Assembly: GCF_000280905.1 (NCBI RefSeq)
Contig: NZ_ALAP01000048.1
Span: forward strand, 84,615-148,614
DNA length: 64,000 nt
Direction: 5' to 3'
Source: Streptomyces sp. AA1529
GTDB taxonomy: Bacteria > Actinomycetota > Actinomycetes > Streptomycetales > Streptomycetaceae
Shown: positions 32,694 through 43,668 of the stretch, in pieces
How positions within the stretch are numbered: the stretch's first letter is position 1
Layout of the letters: each line of letters opens with the position of its first letter
Program-made: the position numbers and the translations under genes
Notes under the pieces: generated by a model
What the model saw: the letters and a program-made list of their open reading frames with translations, nothing else
Database searches by the model: none
Told to the model about the DNA's origin: nothing

Positions 32694-33710
32694 GTGAGCA
32701 AGGGCAAGCGGGAGACCGCCCGAACGACGGAAACCCCGGACCCGGACGAGACCGCCGCCGCGGAGCCGAACAACCCCGCTGAGTCCGACCCCGCGGAGCC
32801 GGACGCCCCCGCGGAGGGCGCGGAGTCCGCGGACAGCGAGAAGCCCGCGGAGAGCGAGAAGCCCGCGGAGTCCAGCAACTCCGCGGAGCCCGACGACTCC
32901 GCGGAGCCCAGCGACCCCGCGGAGGGCGATGACTCCGCGGAACCCGACGAGTCCGCGGACAGCGAGAAGCCCGCCGAGCCCGAAAACTCCGCCGAACCCA
33001 GCGACCCCGCCGAGCCCAGCGACCCCGCGGCGCATCCGCGGCGCGGGGCGATGGCGGCGGTCGTCGCGGTGTTCGGCGAACTGCTCATCACCGCCGGGCT
33101 GGTGCTCGCCCTGTTCGTCGTCTACTCGCTGTGGTGGACGAACGTGCTCGCCGACCGGCAGGCCGCGAAGGAGAGCAACCGGGTGCGCGAGCACTGGGCG
33201 GCCGACCGAGGCCCCGGCGATCTCGACACCCGGGACGGCATCGGCTTCCTGCATGTGCCGTCGATGTCCTCGGACGACATCCTGGTCAAGAAGGGCACCG
33301 ACCCGAAGGAGCTGAACCAGGGCATCGCGGGCTACTACACCGAGCCCGTCAAGTCCGGGCTGCCGCAGGACCAGTCGGGCAACTTCGCGCTCGCCGCGCA
33401 CCGCGACGGGCACGGCGCCAAGTTCCACAACATCGACAAGGTGGACAAGGGCGACGCGGTCGTCTTCGAGACCAAGAACACCTGGTTCGTCTACAAGGTG
33501 TTCGCGACGCTGCCGCAGACCTCGAAGTACAACGTCGACGTGGTGGACCCGATCCCGAAGGAGTCGGGCAAGAAGCAGCGCGGCCGCTACATCACCCTCA
33601 CCACCTGCACGCCCGTCTACACGTCCAAGTACCGCTATGTGGTGTGGGGCGAACTCGTGCGCACCGAGGACGTCGACGAGGACCGCACGCCCCCGGCCGA
33701 GCTCCGCTGA
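32694..33710 (+). CDS. Class E sortase (second)
   Basis: A 338-residue sortase. Residues 10-115 are an acidic repeat of AEP/SAEPSDPAE/EKPAE units. A membrane helix (about 123-145, ending YSLWWTN) follows, then the catalytic domain with His236 (ALAAHRD), Cys305 (ITLTTC) and Arg314. It shares its architecture with the upstream sortase, so the pair arose by duplication. The start is uncertain: GTG 32694 (GGCGGAGG upstream) or GTG 32655. Confidence 0.9.
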   Translation: MSKGKRETARTTETPDPDETAAAEPNNPAESDPAEPDAPAEGAESADSEKPAESEKPAESSNSAEPDDSAEPSDPAEGDDSAEPDESADSEKPAEPENSAEPSDPAEPSDPAAHPRRGAMAAVVAVFGELLITAGLVLALFVVYSLWWTNVLADRQAAKESNRVREHWAADRGPGDLDTRDGIGFLHVPSMSSDDILVKKGTDPKELNQGIAGYYTEPVKSGLPQDQSGNFALAAHRDGHGAKFHNIDKVDKGDAVVFETKNTWFVYKVFATLPQTSKYNVDVVDPIPKESGKKQRGRYITLTTCTPVYTSKYRYVVWGELVRTEDVDEDRTPPAELR

Positions 33711-33982
33711 GCCGGGCACACCCTCGGCGACCGCCCGCACCCTCCGCGGGCACACACTCCCTCCGCAGGGGCATCTCCGCTCTCGCGGGCCCCGCGGGCC
33801 CCGCGGGCCCCGCGGGCCCGGCGGACCGCGCTCGGCTGCGGGAACCGCCCCCGCATCCCGGCGCATGCGAACGGCGGGCGCCGTCCGGAGCCGGTACCAC
33901 CGGCTCGCGGTCGTCGCCCGCCGTCGAAGCGGATCCGTGCAGTCCGGCGGGCCGTCCGGCCCGGTCCGGTGCGGAGCACGGG
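33711..33982. other. Convergent intergenic region with repeat and hairpin
   Basis: A 9-bp tandem repeat GCGGGCCCC occurs four times at 33785-33820 (last unit altered). A cruciform-like element has 10-bp arms at 33871-33880 and 33915-33924 enclosing a second stem (GAGCCGGT/ACCGGCTC). The latter probably terminates both the sortase operon and the pknB operon. Confidence 0.6.
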
Positions 33983-35944
<1,962 letters not shown>

Positions 35945-35988
35945 AGTCTCCAGCCCTCTCCGGTCTTCCGTGCCACCGGGCGCGGAGT

Positions 35989-36025
35989 TCCCCCAGCCTC
36001 CGGCTGGGAGGTGCCCCCACGCTTG
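35989..36025. repeat. REP-like palindrome between pbpA and pknB
   Basis: Sequence around GTTCCCCCAGCCTCCGGCTG and GGAGGTGCCCCCA. CCCAGCC and GGCTGGG pair around TCCG, with a flanking GTTCCCCC/GTGCCCCC pattern. This resembles the dispersed GGGGGCACC-type palindromes seen repeatedly in Streptomyces intergenic regions. It is transcribed in the pknB leader. Confidence 0.6.
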
Positions 36026-36124
36026 CGACACGGCGGTGTGCTGCTCGGCCATACGGTACCCGCCACAGGGTGCGTGCCCGGTGCGGCCGTGGTGACCGGC
36101 CTCACCCGATGCCGCCGACGGGTG

Positions 36125-37609
36125 TCAGTGCTTGCCGTCGAGGACGGCCTCCATCACGCCCTTGGCGATCGGGGCCGCCAGCTTGCCGCCCGCGATGTCG
36201 CTGCGGAGTGTGTCGGAACTCTCCACCACGACGGCGACCGCGACGGGAGACCCGTCACTGGTCTTCGCGTACGAGATGAACCACGCGTACGGGTTGTCCT
36301 TGTTGTTCTCGCCGTGCTGCGCGGTGCCGGTCTTGCCGCCCACCGTGACGCCGGGGATCTGGCCCGACTTTCCGGTGCCCTTCTCCACGACCGTCTCCAT
36401 GGCCGACTGGAGCTTCTGCGCGTTCTCCGACGAGACCGGCCGGCTCAGCTCCTTCGGCTTGGTCTGCTCGACCACGTTGAGGTTCGGTGCGACGAGCTGA
36501 TCGACCATGTAGGGCTTCATCAGCTTGCCGTCGTTGGCCACGGCCGAGGCGACCATGGCCATCTGGAGCGGGGTGGCGCGGTTGGACGCCTGGCCGATGC
36601 CCGCCATCGCGTTCTGCGGCCGGTTGTCCTTCGGGTAGATGCTCTTCGCGGGCCGCACCGGGGTGTCCAGGTCCGGGTCCAGCGTGCCGCCCTTGACGTC
36701 CTTCTCGAAGCCGAACTTCTCGGCTTCCTCGATCATCTTGTCGTTGCCCAGCTGGTCGCTCATCTTCGCGAAGACGGTGTTGCACGACCACTGGAGCGCG
36801 ACCCGGATCGAGGCGTTCTTGCACGCCGGGTTGTTGCCCTCGTTGCCCAGGTCGGTGGACGAGTTCGGCAGCCGGTACGGGTCCTCGGAGTCCGTCTTGG
36901 AGTCGAGGTCGTAGTCGCCGCTCTCCAGCCCCGCCGCCGCGGTGACGACCTTGAAGGTGGAGCCGGGCGGGTACGTCTGCCGCAGCGCCCGGTTGAGCAT
37001 CGGCTGGTCCTCGTCGTCGTCCAGCTTCTTGAACTTCTCCCCGTCCTCGCCGCTGATGCCCGCGAAGGTGGAGGGGTCGTAGGAGGGCTTGTTGGCCAGC
37101 GCGAGGATGGCGCCGGTCTTCGGGTTGATCGCCGCGACGGCGCCCTTCTTGTCGCCGAGCCCGTCGTAGGCCGCCTTCTGCGCCTTGGCGTTCAGCGTCG
37201 TGACGACGTTGCCGCCCTTCTGCGACTTCCCGGTGATCATGTCGATCGTGCGGTTGAAGAACAGCCGGTCGTCGTCGCCCGTCAGGAACGAGTCGTAGAG
37301 CTTCTCCAGCTGGTTGGCACCGATCCGCTGGGAGGCGTACCCCGTGACCGGCGACCACAGCTTGCCGTTCTTGTAGGTGCGCTTGTACTTGAAGTCGGTG
37401 CCGTTGACGACCGTCGAGCCGGTGACCGCCTTGCCGTCCACGATGATGTTGCCGCGGGGCTGGGCGTAGCGCGCGATGTCCACGCGCCGGTTCTTCGGGT
37501 CCGTCTTGAGCTCGTCCGCCTGCACGAACTGGAGCCAGTTGGTCCGTACGAGCAGGGCCAGGACCAGCAGACCGCAGAAGATCGCGATGCGGCGCAGGGG
37601 CTTGTTCAC
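36125..37609 (-). CDS. pbpA: Penicillin-binding protein, class B (PbpA/PBP2-type)
   Basis: A 494-residue bitopic transpeptidase with a membrane helix (about 7-24), a dimerisation domain and a transpeptidase domain. Catalytic motifs are STFK (Ser217-Lys220), SCN (275-277) and KTG (426-428). It cross-links peptidoglycan with the partner RodA. The GTG start overlaps the rodA stop (GTGA), a sign of coupled synthesis. In Streptomyces this pair acts in growth and sporulation rather than being the essential septal pair. Confidence 0.95.
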   Translation of the reverse strand: MNKPLRRIAIFCGLLVLALLVRTNWLQFVQADELKTDPKNRRVDIARYAQPRGNIIVDGKAVTGSTVVNGTDFKYKRTYKNGKLWSPVTGYASQRIGANQLEKLYDSFLTGDDDRLFFNRTIDMITGKSQKGGNVVTTLNAKAQKAAYDGLGDKKGAVAAINPKTGAILALANKPSYDPSTFAGISGEDGEKFKKLDDDEDQPMLNRALRQTYPPGSTFKVVTAAAGLESGDYDLDSKTDSEDPYRLPNSSTDLGNEGNNPACKNASIRVALQWSCNTVFAKMSDQLGNDKMIEEAEKFGFEKDVKGGTLDPDLDTPVRPAKSIYPKDNRPQNAMAGIGQASNRATPLQMAMVASAVANDGKLMKPYMVDQLVAPNLNVVEQTKPKELSRPVSSENAQKLQSAMETVVEKGTGKSGQIPGVTVGGKTGTAQHGENNKDNPYAWFISYAKTSDGSPVAVAVVVESSDTLRSDIAGGKLAAPIAKGVMEAVLDGKH

Positions 37610-39030
37610 GGTCGGACCACCTGGGTCATCTCGGCGTCGGGTGACGGTGCGGGTGCGGGCGCCGGGCGGCGGGCGGTGTCGCTGATCCTGATCAGGATGC
37701 CGATCAGCGCCCAGTTGGCGAGCACCGAGGAGCCGCCGGAGGCCAGGAACGGCATCGTCATACCGGTCAGCGGAATCAGGCCCATCACGCCGCCCGCGAC
37801 GACGAAGACCTGGAGCCCGAAGGCGCCGGAGAGGCCGACGGCGAGCAGCTTGCCGAACGGGTCGCGGGCGGCGAGCGAGATGCGCACACCGCGCTCGACG
37901 ATCAGCCCGTAGATGATCAGGACCGCCATCATGCCGGTCAGCCCGAGTTCCTCGCCGACCGTGGCGAGGATGAAGTCGGAGTTGGCGGCGAAGCCGATCA
38001 GGTCCGAGTTGCCCTGGCCCCAGCCGGTGCCGAGCACCCCGCCCGAGCCGAAGGCCCACAGCGACTGGGCGATCTGGTCGCTGCCGGTGCTCTCGATGGT
38101 CTCCTTGGCGAAGGGGTGCAGCCACGCCTGGACGCGGTCCTGCACGTGCGGCTCGAATGTGGCCACGACCGTGGCGCCGCCGGCCGACAGCAGCAGGCCG
38201 AAGACGATCCAGCTGGTGCGCTCGGTGGCGACGTACAGCATGATCACGAAGAGGCCGAAGAAGAGCAGCGAGGTGCCCAGGTCGGTCTCGAAGACCAGGA
38301 TCATCAGGCTCAGCGCCCAGATGACGAGGATCGGGCCGAGGTCCCGGCCGCGCGGCAGGTACAGCCCCATGAAGCGGCGGGACGCCAGGGCCAGCGCGTC
38401 CCGTTTGACCATCAGGTACCCCGCGAAGAACACCGCGATGATGATCTTCACGAATTCACCGGGCTGCAGGTTGATGAAGCCCAGCTTCACCCAGATCCGG
38501 GCGCCGTTGACCGGCGGGAAGAACACCGGAAGCACCAGCAGCACCAGGCCGACGGCCATGGAGATGTAGGTGTAGCGCTGCAGGACGCGGTGGTCCTTGA
38601 GCAGCAGCAGGATCGCCACGAAGAGCGCCAGCCCGATCGCGGAGTACAGCAGCTGCTTGGGCGCGTCCGGGCTGAAGGCGCCGAAGATGCTCTCGGCGCG
38701 CTGCTGCAGCCGCTCGGACTGGTCCAGCCGCCAGATCAGCACCAGCCCGAGCCCGTTGAGCAGCGTGGCCAGCGGCAGCAGCAGCGGGTCCGCGTACGGC
38801 GCGTACCGGCGCACCACCAGGTGGCCGACCCCCGCCAGCAGCACCATCCCGAAGCCGTAGCCGAGCATGCCGGAGGGCAGCTCGTCGTTGATCGCCAGCC
38901 CCACGTTGGCGTACGCGAAGACGGGGACGAGCACCGCGAAGACGAGCATCGCCAGCTCGGTGTTGCGGCGGCTGGGCAGTCCGCCCGAGGACACGGTGGT
39001 GTTGCTGCCCGTGTTGGTGAGGTTGCTCAT
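37606..39030 (-). CDS. rodA: RodA/FtsW/SpoVE-family peptidoglycan glycosyltransferase
   Basis: A 474-residue polytopic SEDS protein with about ten membrane helices. Motifs are NGARIWVKLGFINLQPGEF, the FETDLGTSLLFFGLF region and LIPLTGMTMPFLASGGSS near the C-terminus. It polymerises lipid II glycans and pairs with the adjacent PbpA. The ATG at 39030 lies 14 bases after the ppp stop. Confidence 0.95.
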   Translation of the reverse strand: MSNLTNTGSNTTVSSGGLPSRRNTELAMLVFAVLVPVFAYANVGLAINDELPSGMLGYGFGMVLLAGVGHLVVRRYAPYADPLLLPLATLLNGLGLVLIWRLDQSERLQQRAESIFGAFSPDAPKQLLYSAIGLALFVAILLLLKDHRVLQRYTYISMAVGLVLLVLPVFFPPVNGARIWVKLGFINLQPGEFVKIIIAVFFAGYLMVKRDALALASRRFMGLYLPRGRDLGPILVIWALSLMILVFETDLGTSLLFFGLFVIMLYVATERTSWIVFGLLLSAGGATVVATFEPHVQDRVQAWLHPFAKETIESTGSDQIAQSLWAFGSGGVLGTGWGQGNSDLIGFAANSDFILATVGEELGLTGMMAVLIIYGLIVERGVRISLAARDPFGKLLAVGLSGAFGLQVFVVAGGVMGLIPLTGMTMPFLASGGSSVLANWALIGILIRISDTARRPAPAPAPSPDAEMTQVVRP

Positions 39031-39044
39031 GCCTGTGCCGCCCC

Positions 39045-40694
39045 CTACGGCCCGGTGCACTGCTTGGCCAGCTCCTGCTGCTTCTCCGAAAGCTCGGGGC
39101 TCGGCGAGGGAGTGCTGGAGGCGGCGTCAGTGGTGTCGTTGGTGGAGCCGGAGGTGAAGGCGGTGTGTGCGACGGTGCCCACACCGCTGCCGGCCTCGCC
39201 GACACCCGCGGTACCCGTGCCGGTGCCGCCGGTGGTCGCGTCGCCGGGTGCGTTCTGCTCGTCCTTGCGCTTCTTCTCGGAGTCGTCCGCCCCGCCGGAG
39301 TCCTTGTCCTTGCCGCCCTTGTCGCCCTTGTCCTTGTCCCCGGAATCGGGGTTCTTCTTCCGCTCGGCGACGATCTTGCAGACCTCGGACTGCGTGCTCA
39401 GCTCGTCCAGCTTGGCGCGGGCCTCGTCCCGGCTGTTCATCGCGATCGTCTCGCGGAGTTCCTTGCGCTGGAAACCGGCGAGGTACTTGAGTTCGATCTC
39501 AGGGTGGTCCTGGTCGACCTTGTGCAGCTTGACGCCGGCCAACTCCTGGTTGATGCCCCGGAAGAGGGCGACATGGTCCTCGTTGGCGCCGACGTAGTAC
39601 TGCGTCTGCGTCCACCGGTAGCCGCCGTACAGGCCGCCGCCCGCGACGGCCAGCGCCAGCGCGATCCACAGCGAGCGCTTGAGCCAGCGGCCCTTGCGCT
39701 TGCCGGGCTTGGCGAAGTCCTCGTCGGTGTAGGGGCCGAACTCGCCGGCCGGCGGGGCCGGGTCGGCGTTCGGCGGACCGAAGCCCTCGGGGGCGGCCGA
39801 GCCGCTCTGCTGGGGCACTCCCCCGCCGCGTCCGAGTTCGGCCGCACGGGCCGCCGGGGTGCTGGGCGCCGTGCCGTCGCCGCCCGGTGCCTGCTGGCTC
39901 TCGGCGACGGCGCCCACGATGACCGGGGTGTCGTTGAGCCGGCCGTGCACGGTGTCCTCGGGGCCGAGGGCGTCCACGTCCAGCACGTCGGCGACGATGC
40001 AGGTGATGTTGTCGGGCCCGCCGCCGCGCAGCGCGAGCTGGATCAGCTCCTGAACGGTGTCCTGCGGGCCGTGGTAGCCGGCCAGCGTCTCCTCGATGGT
40101 CTGGTGCGAGACCACCGCCGAGAGCCCGTCCGAGCACAGCAGGTAGCGGTCGCCGGCCCGCACCTCGCGGATCGAGAGGTCCGGCTCCACATGGTCGCCG
40201 CTGCCCAGGGCCCGCATCAGCAGCGAACGCTGCGGGTGCGTGGTGGCCTCCTCCTCGGTGATCCGGCCCTCGTCCACCAGCCGCTGCACCCAGGTGTGGT
40301 CCTGGGTGATCTGGGTGAGCTGGCCGTCCCGCAGCAGATAGGCGCGCGAGTCGCCGACGTGCACCAGGCCGAGCCGCCGGCCCGTCCACAGCAGCGCGGT
40401 CAGCGTGGTGCCCATGCCCTCGAGCTGCGGGTCCTCCTCGACCATGACGCGCAACTGGTCGTTGGCGCGCTGCACCGTCGTCCCGAGGGAGGTGAGGATG
40501 TCCGAGCCGGGGATGTCCTCGTCGAGCTGGACCATGGCGGAGATCACCTCGGAGGAGGCGACCTCTCCGGCGGCCTGGCCGCCCATGCCGTCGGCGACCG
40601 CGAGCAGCCGCGGACCGGCGTAGCCCGAGTCCTCGTTGTGCTCGCGGATCATGCCGTCGTGTGATCCGGCGGCGAAGTGCAGTGACAGGCTCAT
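39045..40694 (-). CDS. ppp: PP2C-type Ser/Thr protein phosphatase (PstP/Stp1-like)
   Basis: A 549-residue membrane phosphatase that reverses PknB-type phosphorylation. The PP2C domain (about 1-240) shows REHNEDSG, ADGMGGQAAGE, GDSRAYLLRDG and GGGPDNIT with the metal aspartates. A linker, a membrane helix (about 325-345) and an extracellular part ending in a long Lys/Asp/Gly/Thr/Ser-rich tail follow. The linker carries ELGRGGGVPQQS, encoded by DNA like the REP-type repeat upstream of pknB. Starts at ATG 40694 or GTG 40730 (GGAGGG, 8-base spacing) are both plausible. Confidence 0.93.
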   Translation of the reverse strand: MSLSLHFAAGSHDGMIREHNEDSGYAGPRLLAVADGMGGQAAGEVASSEVISAMVQLDEDIPGSDILTSLGTTVQRANDQLRVMVEEDPQLEGMGTTLTALLWTGRRLGLVHVGDSRAYLLRDGQLTQITQDHTWVQRLVDEGRITEEEATTHPQRSLLMRALGSGDHVEPDLSIREVRAGDRYLLCSDGLSAVVSHQTIEETLAGYHGPQDTVQELIQLALRGGGPDNITCIVADVLDVDALGPEDTVHGRLNDTPVIVGAVAESQQAPGGDGTAPSTPAARAAELGRGGGVPQQSGSAAPEGFGPPNADPAPPAGEFGPYTDEDFAKPGKRKGRWLKRSLWIALALAVAGGGLYGGYRWTQTQYYVGANEDHVALFRGINQELAGVKLHKVDQDHPEIELKYLAGFQRKELRETIAMNSRDEARAKLDELSTQSEVCKIVAERKKNPDSGDKDKGDKGGKDKDSGGADDSEKKRKDEQNAPGDATTGGTGTGTAGVGEAGSGVGTVAHTAFTSGSTNDTTDAASSTPSPSPELSEKQQELAKQCTGP

Positions 40695-40760
40695 GCGCAC
40701 CTCGCCCGTCGGCTCCGGGTACATCCGCACGGTGCCCACCCTCCGGTCGTCATGTCGGTA

Positions 40761-41270
40761 CTACTTCCGCAGCTCGATGACCGTCTTGCCGATACGGATC
40801 GGCGCTTCGAGCGGGATCGGCGTCGGTGTGGTGAGCCGGGTCCGGTCGAGATACGTGCCGTTGGTCGACCCGAGGTCCTCGACGATCCACTTGCCGTCAC
40901 GATCCGGGTAGATCCTGGCATGCCGGCTGGACGCGTAGTCGTCGTCCAGCACGATCGTGGAGTCGTGTGCGCGGCCCAGGGTGATGGTCTGCCCCTGGAG
41001 GGCCACGGTGGTGCCGGTGAGCGACCCCTCGGTGACGACCAGTTTGCTGGGGGCGTTCCGGCCGCGCCCGCGCCTGCCGCCCCCGCCCTGGGGGGCCTGC
41101 TGCGGCTGGGGGCGCTGCGCGGGGCGCTGGGCCTCGGCACGCCGGGCGGTGCGCTGCGTCACCCTGGTGCCGAACAGGTCGCTCCTGATGACCTGGATGG
41201 ACACGATGACGAACAGCCACAGTACGGCGAGAAACCCCAACCGCATGACCGTGAGGGTCAGCTCTGACAT
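40761..41270 (-). CDS. fhaB: FHA-domain membrane protein (FhaB/FipA-like)
   Basis: A 169-residue protein with one N-terminal membrane helix (about 8-27), a Gln/Pro/Gly-rich linker and a C-terminal FHA domain (about 85-165: ITLGRAHDSTIVLDDDYASSRHARI, DLGSTNGTYLD). FHA domains bind phosphothreonine; this one is the expected reader of PknB-phosphorylated partners. ATG start at 41270, 10 bases after fhaA. Confidence 0.92.
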   Translation of the reverse strand: MSELTLTVMRLGFLAVLWLFVIVSIQVIRSDLFGTRVTQRTARRAEAQRPAQRPQPQQAPQGGGGRRGRGRNAPSKLVVTEGSLTGTTVALQGQTITLGRAHDSTIVLDDDYASSRHARIYPDRDGKWIVEDLGSTNGTYLDRTRLTTPTPIPLEAPIRIGKTVIELRK

Positions 41271-41280
41271 TGCCCCCGCT

Positions 41281-42096
41281 TCACCCTTCGGCTTGCCGGT
41301 AAATGATCGTGGTACTGCCCACGACGACGCGTGAGCCGTCGCGGAGCGTAGCGCGCGTGGTGTGCTGTCCGTCCACCACGATCCCGTTCGTGGAGCCCAG
41401 ATCCTGGATCGAGGAGGGGTTTCCGGCCCGGATCTCGCAGTGCCGGCGGGAGACTCCGGGGTCGTCGATCCGTACGTCGGCCTCCGTGCTGCGGCCGAGT
41501 ACCAGGGTCGGGCCGGAGATCTGGTGGCGGTTGCCGTTGATCTCGACCCAGCGCCGCGTCTCGGTGCCCGGCAGCGGCCCGGCCGAGCCGGAGGGGCCCG
41601 GCGCGTAGGACGGCGGGGAGGCGGGCACGGGCGGCGCCGAAGCGGGGCGCGGCGGGTATCCGCCGCCGGCGGCGCCCGCGGCCGGGGCCGCGCCGCCGTG
41701 CTGCGGGGCCTGCTGGGAGGTGCTGGAGGCGAGGGTGCGGCTGCGCACCCGGTAGAGGCCGGTGTCGAGATCGTCGGCCTTCTCCAGATGGACCTTGATC
41801 GGTCCCATGAACGTGTAGCGCTGCTGTTTGGCGTAATCCCGCACCATGCTGGCGAGTTCGTCCCCGAGCTGGCCCGAGTAGGGGCTGAGCCGCTCGTAGT
41901 CGGGCGGGCTGAGTTCCACGACGAAGTCGTTGGGGACGACCGTGCGCTCGCGATTCCAGATCGTTGCGTTGTTGTCGCACTCGCGCTGGAGGGCGCCCGC
42001 GATCTCCACGGGCTGCACCTCGGATTTGAACACCTTCGCGAAGGTGCCGTTCACGAGTCCTTCGAGCCGCTGCTCGAACCGCTTCAGTACTCCCAC
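41281..42096 (-). CDS. fhaA: DUF3662/FHA-domain protein (FhaA-like)
   Basis: A 271-residue protein. DUF3662 spans residues 1-120 (MGVLKRFEQRLEGLVNGTFA, VQPVEIAGALQREC), followed by a Pro/Ala/Gly linker and an FHA domain (about 180-270: LVLGRSTEADVRIDDPGVSRRHCEI, DLGSTNGIVVDG). In mycobacteria FhaA regulates lipid II flippase activity downstream of PknB. The GTG start at 42096 has GGAGG with 7-base spacing. First gene of the operon. Confidence 0.93.
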   Translation of the reverse strand: MGVLKRFEQRLEGLVNGTFAKVFKSEVQPVEIAGALQRECDNNATIWNRERTVVPNDFVVELSPPDYERLSPYSGQLGDELASMVRDYAKQQRYTFMGPIKVHLEKADDLDTGLYRVRSRTLASSTSQQAPQHGGAAPAAGAAGGGYPPRPASAPPVPASPPSYAPGPSGSAGPLPGTETRRWVEINGNRHQISGPTLVLGRSTEADVRIDDPGVSRRHCEIRAGNPSSIQDLGSTNGIVVDGQHTTRATLRDGSRVVVGSTTIIYRQAEG

Positions 42097-42531
42097 GACG
42101 CACCTCCTTCCCAGCTGTTCTCCGGCCTAGTGCCCGCTTCGTCCCTGGCGCCTGTCTCGATGTCTCCGTCCCAGTGTCCCCGGCTTTCGGGCACGACGCT
42201 TCCGCGGTACTGCTTACTGATCGTATCCACGCGCGGAGGGAACGACTGGTTCCCCATCGGGGCCCGGTGCTCAAGTGTTGCCCCTCACAGGGGTCCGCGC
42301 GTGCCCCCGCCCGCAGTCGCCGGTACCGCCCTACACCCTTGCATGGATAGTAGAGCGCCCGCGCTGGGTCCCGCACCGAGTGTCCGGCCGGGTGCGGTGG
42401 CCCCGCGGACGGTGCCCGGCGGAAGGCTCCGAGGTGGCGGGTGGAATACGGATGTGAGTCCACCCCCGCCACCGTGCTAATCTTCTGGATGTCGGCAGGC
42501 GCCCGCACCGGGCGAGCCGGCAACACCCAAT
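42097..42531. other. Gene-free stretch between the fhaA operon and tRNA-Leu
   Basis: 435 bases that must hold the fhaA operon promoter (reading left) and the tRNA-Leu promoter (reading right). A TACGAT -10-like element reads leftward at 42220-42225. TAATCT at 42478-42483 reads rightward, with TGAGTC at 42455-42460 spaced 17 bases. No gene is convincing. Confidence 0.4.
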
Positions 42532-42615
42532 GCGCGGGTGGCGGAATAGGCAGACGCGCTGGATTCAGGTTCCAGTGTCCGAAAGGACGTGGGGGTTCAA
42601 CTCCCCCCTCGCGCA
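42532..42615 (+). tRNA. tRNA-Leu (CAG)
   Basis: An 84-nt class II tRNA with long variable arm. Acceptor GCGCGGG pairs with CTCGCGC (one G-U), discriminator A at 42615. The anticodon stem is CTGGA/TCCAG with loop TTCAGGT, anticodon CAG at 42566-42568. The variable arm is GTCCGAAAGGAC. CCA is not encoded. Confidence 0.97.
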
Positions 42616-42619
42616 CAGC

Positions 42620-42658
42620 GACGAAGGCCCTCACCGGGTTCCGGTGGGGGCCTTCGTC
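42620..42658 (+). terminator. Terminator after tRNA-Leu
   Basis: GACGAAGGCC and its complement GGCCTTCGTC form a long, nearly perfect stem with inner CTCACCGG/CCGGTGGG pairing. It starts 5 bases after the tRNA; no U-tract. Confidence 0.8.
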
Positions 42659-42903
42659 ATGTCCTGCGGAATGCGCGGGGGCCGAGGGCCCGCGGCTTCC
42701 GTCTCTCGGCGGCTTCCGTCTCACCGTGTGCCGAGTCCCGTGCTTCCGCGGTGTGCCCGTGTCGCGGTCCCGGAGCCGGGCTCGGGGTCGGGGCCGGGAC
42801 CGGGGCCGGCCCCGAGCCCGCGGCGCCTGGTCCCGCGGGCGTCGGCCGGGCGGCTGTCGGTCCGGCGGGCGCGCTCCGGCCGGCGCGGTCCGGCGGGCGT
42901 CGC

Positions 42904-43560
42904 TCAGGCGGCGAGCCGGGCCGCCAGCTCCTTGCCGCGGCTCTCGGCGGCCTCGTGTGCCCGGGCGCGGGAGGCCCTGGACGGCTCCACGAGGTGCTCC
43001 ATGCCCGGCGTCGTCTCGGCCAGCGTGAGCTCCGGCACGATGAACTCGACGTCCAGCCCGAAGCCGTCGGGGCCCAGCACCGTCTCCAGGTAGGGCAGGA
43101 CGAACTCGAAGTTCTCGCGCGGGGTGCCGGGGCCGTAGCCGCCGCCCCGGCTGGCGACCACGGTGGCGGGCTTCCCGGCGGCCGTGCGGGCCTCGGCGGC
43201 GGTGGTGCGCCCCATCAGGATCACGTGGTCCAGCCATGCCTTGAGAGTCGAGGGGATCGCGTAGTTGTACATCGGGGCGCCGATCAGCACGGCGTCCGCC
43301 GCCTCCAGTTCCGCGATCAGCTGCTCGCGCAGCGCGAAGGCGGCGGCCTGCTCGGCGGTGCGGTCCGCGGGGGCCGTGAAGCCCGCGCCGGCGCCGAGGC
43401 TCTCCAGGTGCGGGACCGGGGCCGCGTTCAGGTCGCGGTAGATCACCTGCCCGTCCGGGTGCTGGGCCTGCCACGCCTCGCGGAAGGAGGCGGTGACGGA
43501 GCGGGAGACCGAGGCACCGTCGGGGAAGACGGAGGTGTCGAGGTGCAGGAGGGTGGCCAT
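42904..43560 (-). CDS. FMN-dependent NADH-azoreductase
   Basis: A 218-residue flavodoxin-fold quinone/azo reductase. It has MATLLHLDTS and SVSRSVTASFREAW (FMN phosphate loop), IGAPMYNYAIPSTLKAWLDH and SRGGGYGPGTP at the expected places of the AzoR family. It reduces quinones and azo compounds by two electrons, a detoxification role. Divergent from an HxlR regulator, a common pairing for quinone-responsive control. ATG start at 43560. Confidence 0.92.
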   Translation of the reverse strand: MATLLHLDTSVFPDGASVSRSVTASFREAWQAQHPDGQVIYRDLNAAPVPHLESLGAGAGFTAPADRTAEQAAAFALREQLIAELEAADAVLIGAPMYNYAIPSTLKAWLDHVILMGRTTAAEARTAAGKPATVVASRGGGYGPGTPRENFEFVLPYLETVLGPDGFGLDVEFIVPELTLAETTPGMEHLVEPSRASRARAHEAAESRGKELAARLAA

Positions 43561-43668
43561 GTGTAGCTCCTAGTGATTCGTAAGCTGTCGAACTTTCCGA
43601 CGTAGCTAGGTATAACACAGGTACTTACTTTTCTGCATCCACTTGCGGTGGCGCAGTATCCTGGAGCC
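43561..43668. promoter_or_regulatory. azoR-hxlR divergent promoter region
   Basis: A 108-base A+T-rich island. TATAAC at 43611-43616 is a good -10 reading rightward. AGGTATAACACAGGTACTTAC contains the repeated AGGTA element, and TAGCT/AGCTA motifs occur twice. Likely operator for the HxlR protein; the exact site is inferred. Confidence 0.5.

Noticed and set aside
40731..40760. Separate small gene between fhaB and ppp
   Set aside because: Only 30-66 bases are available; it is a leader with the GGAGGG ribosome site for a possible longer ppp start.
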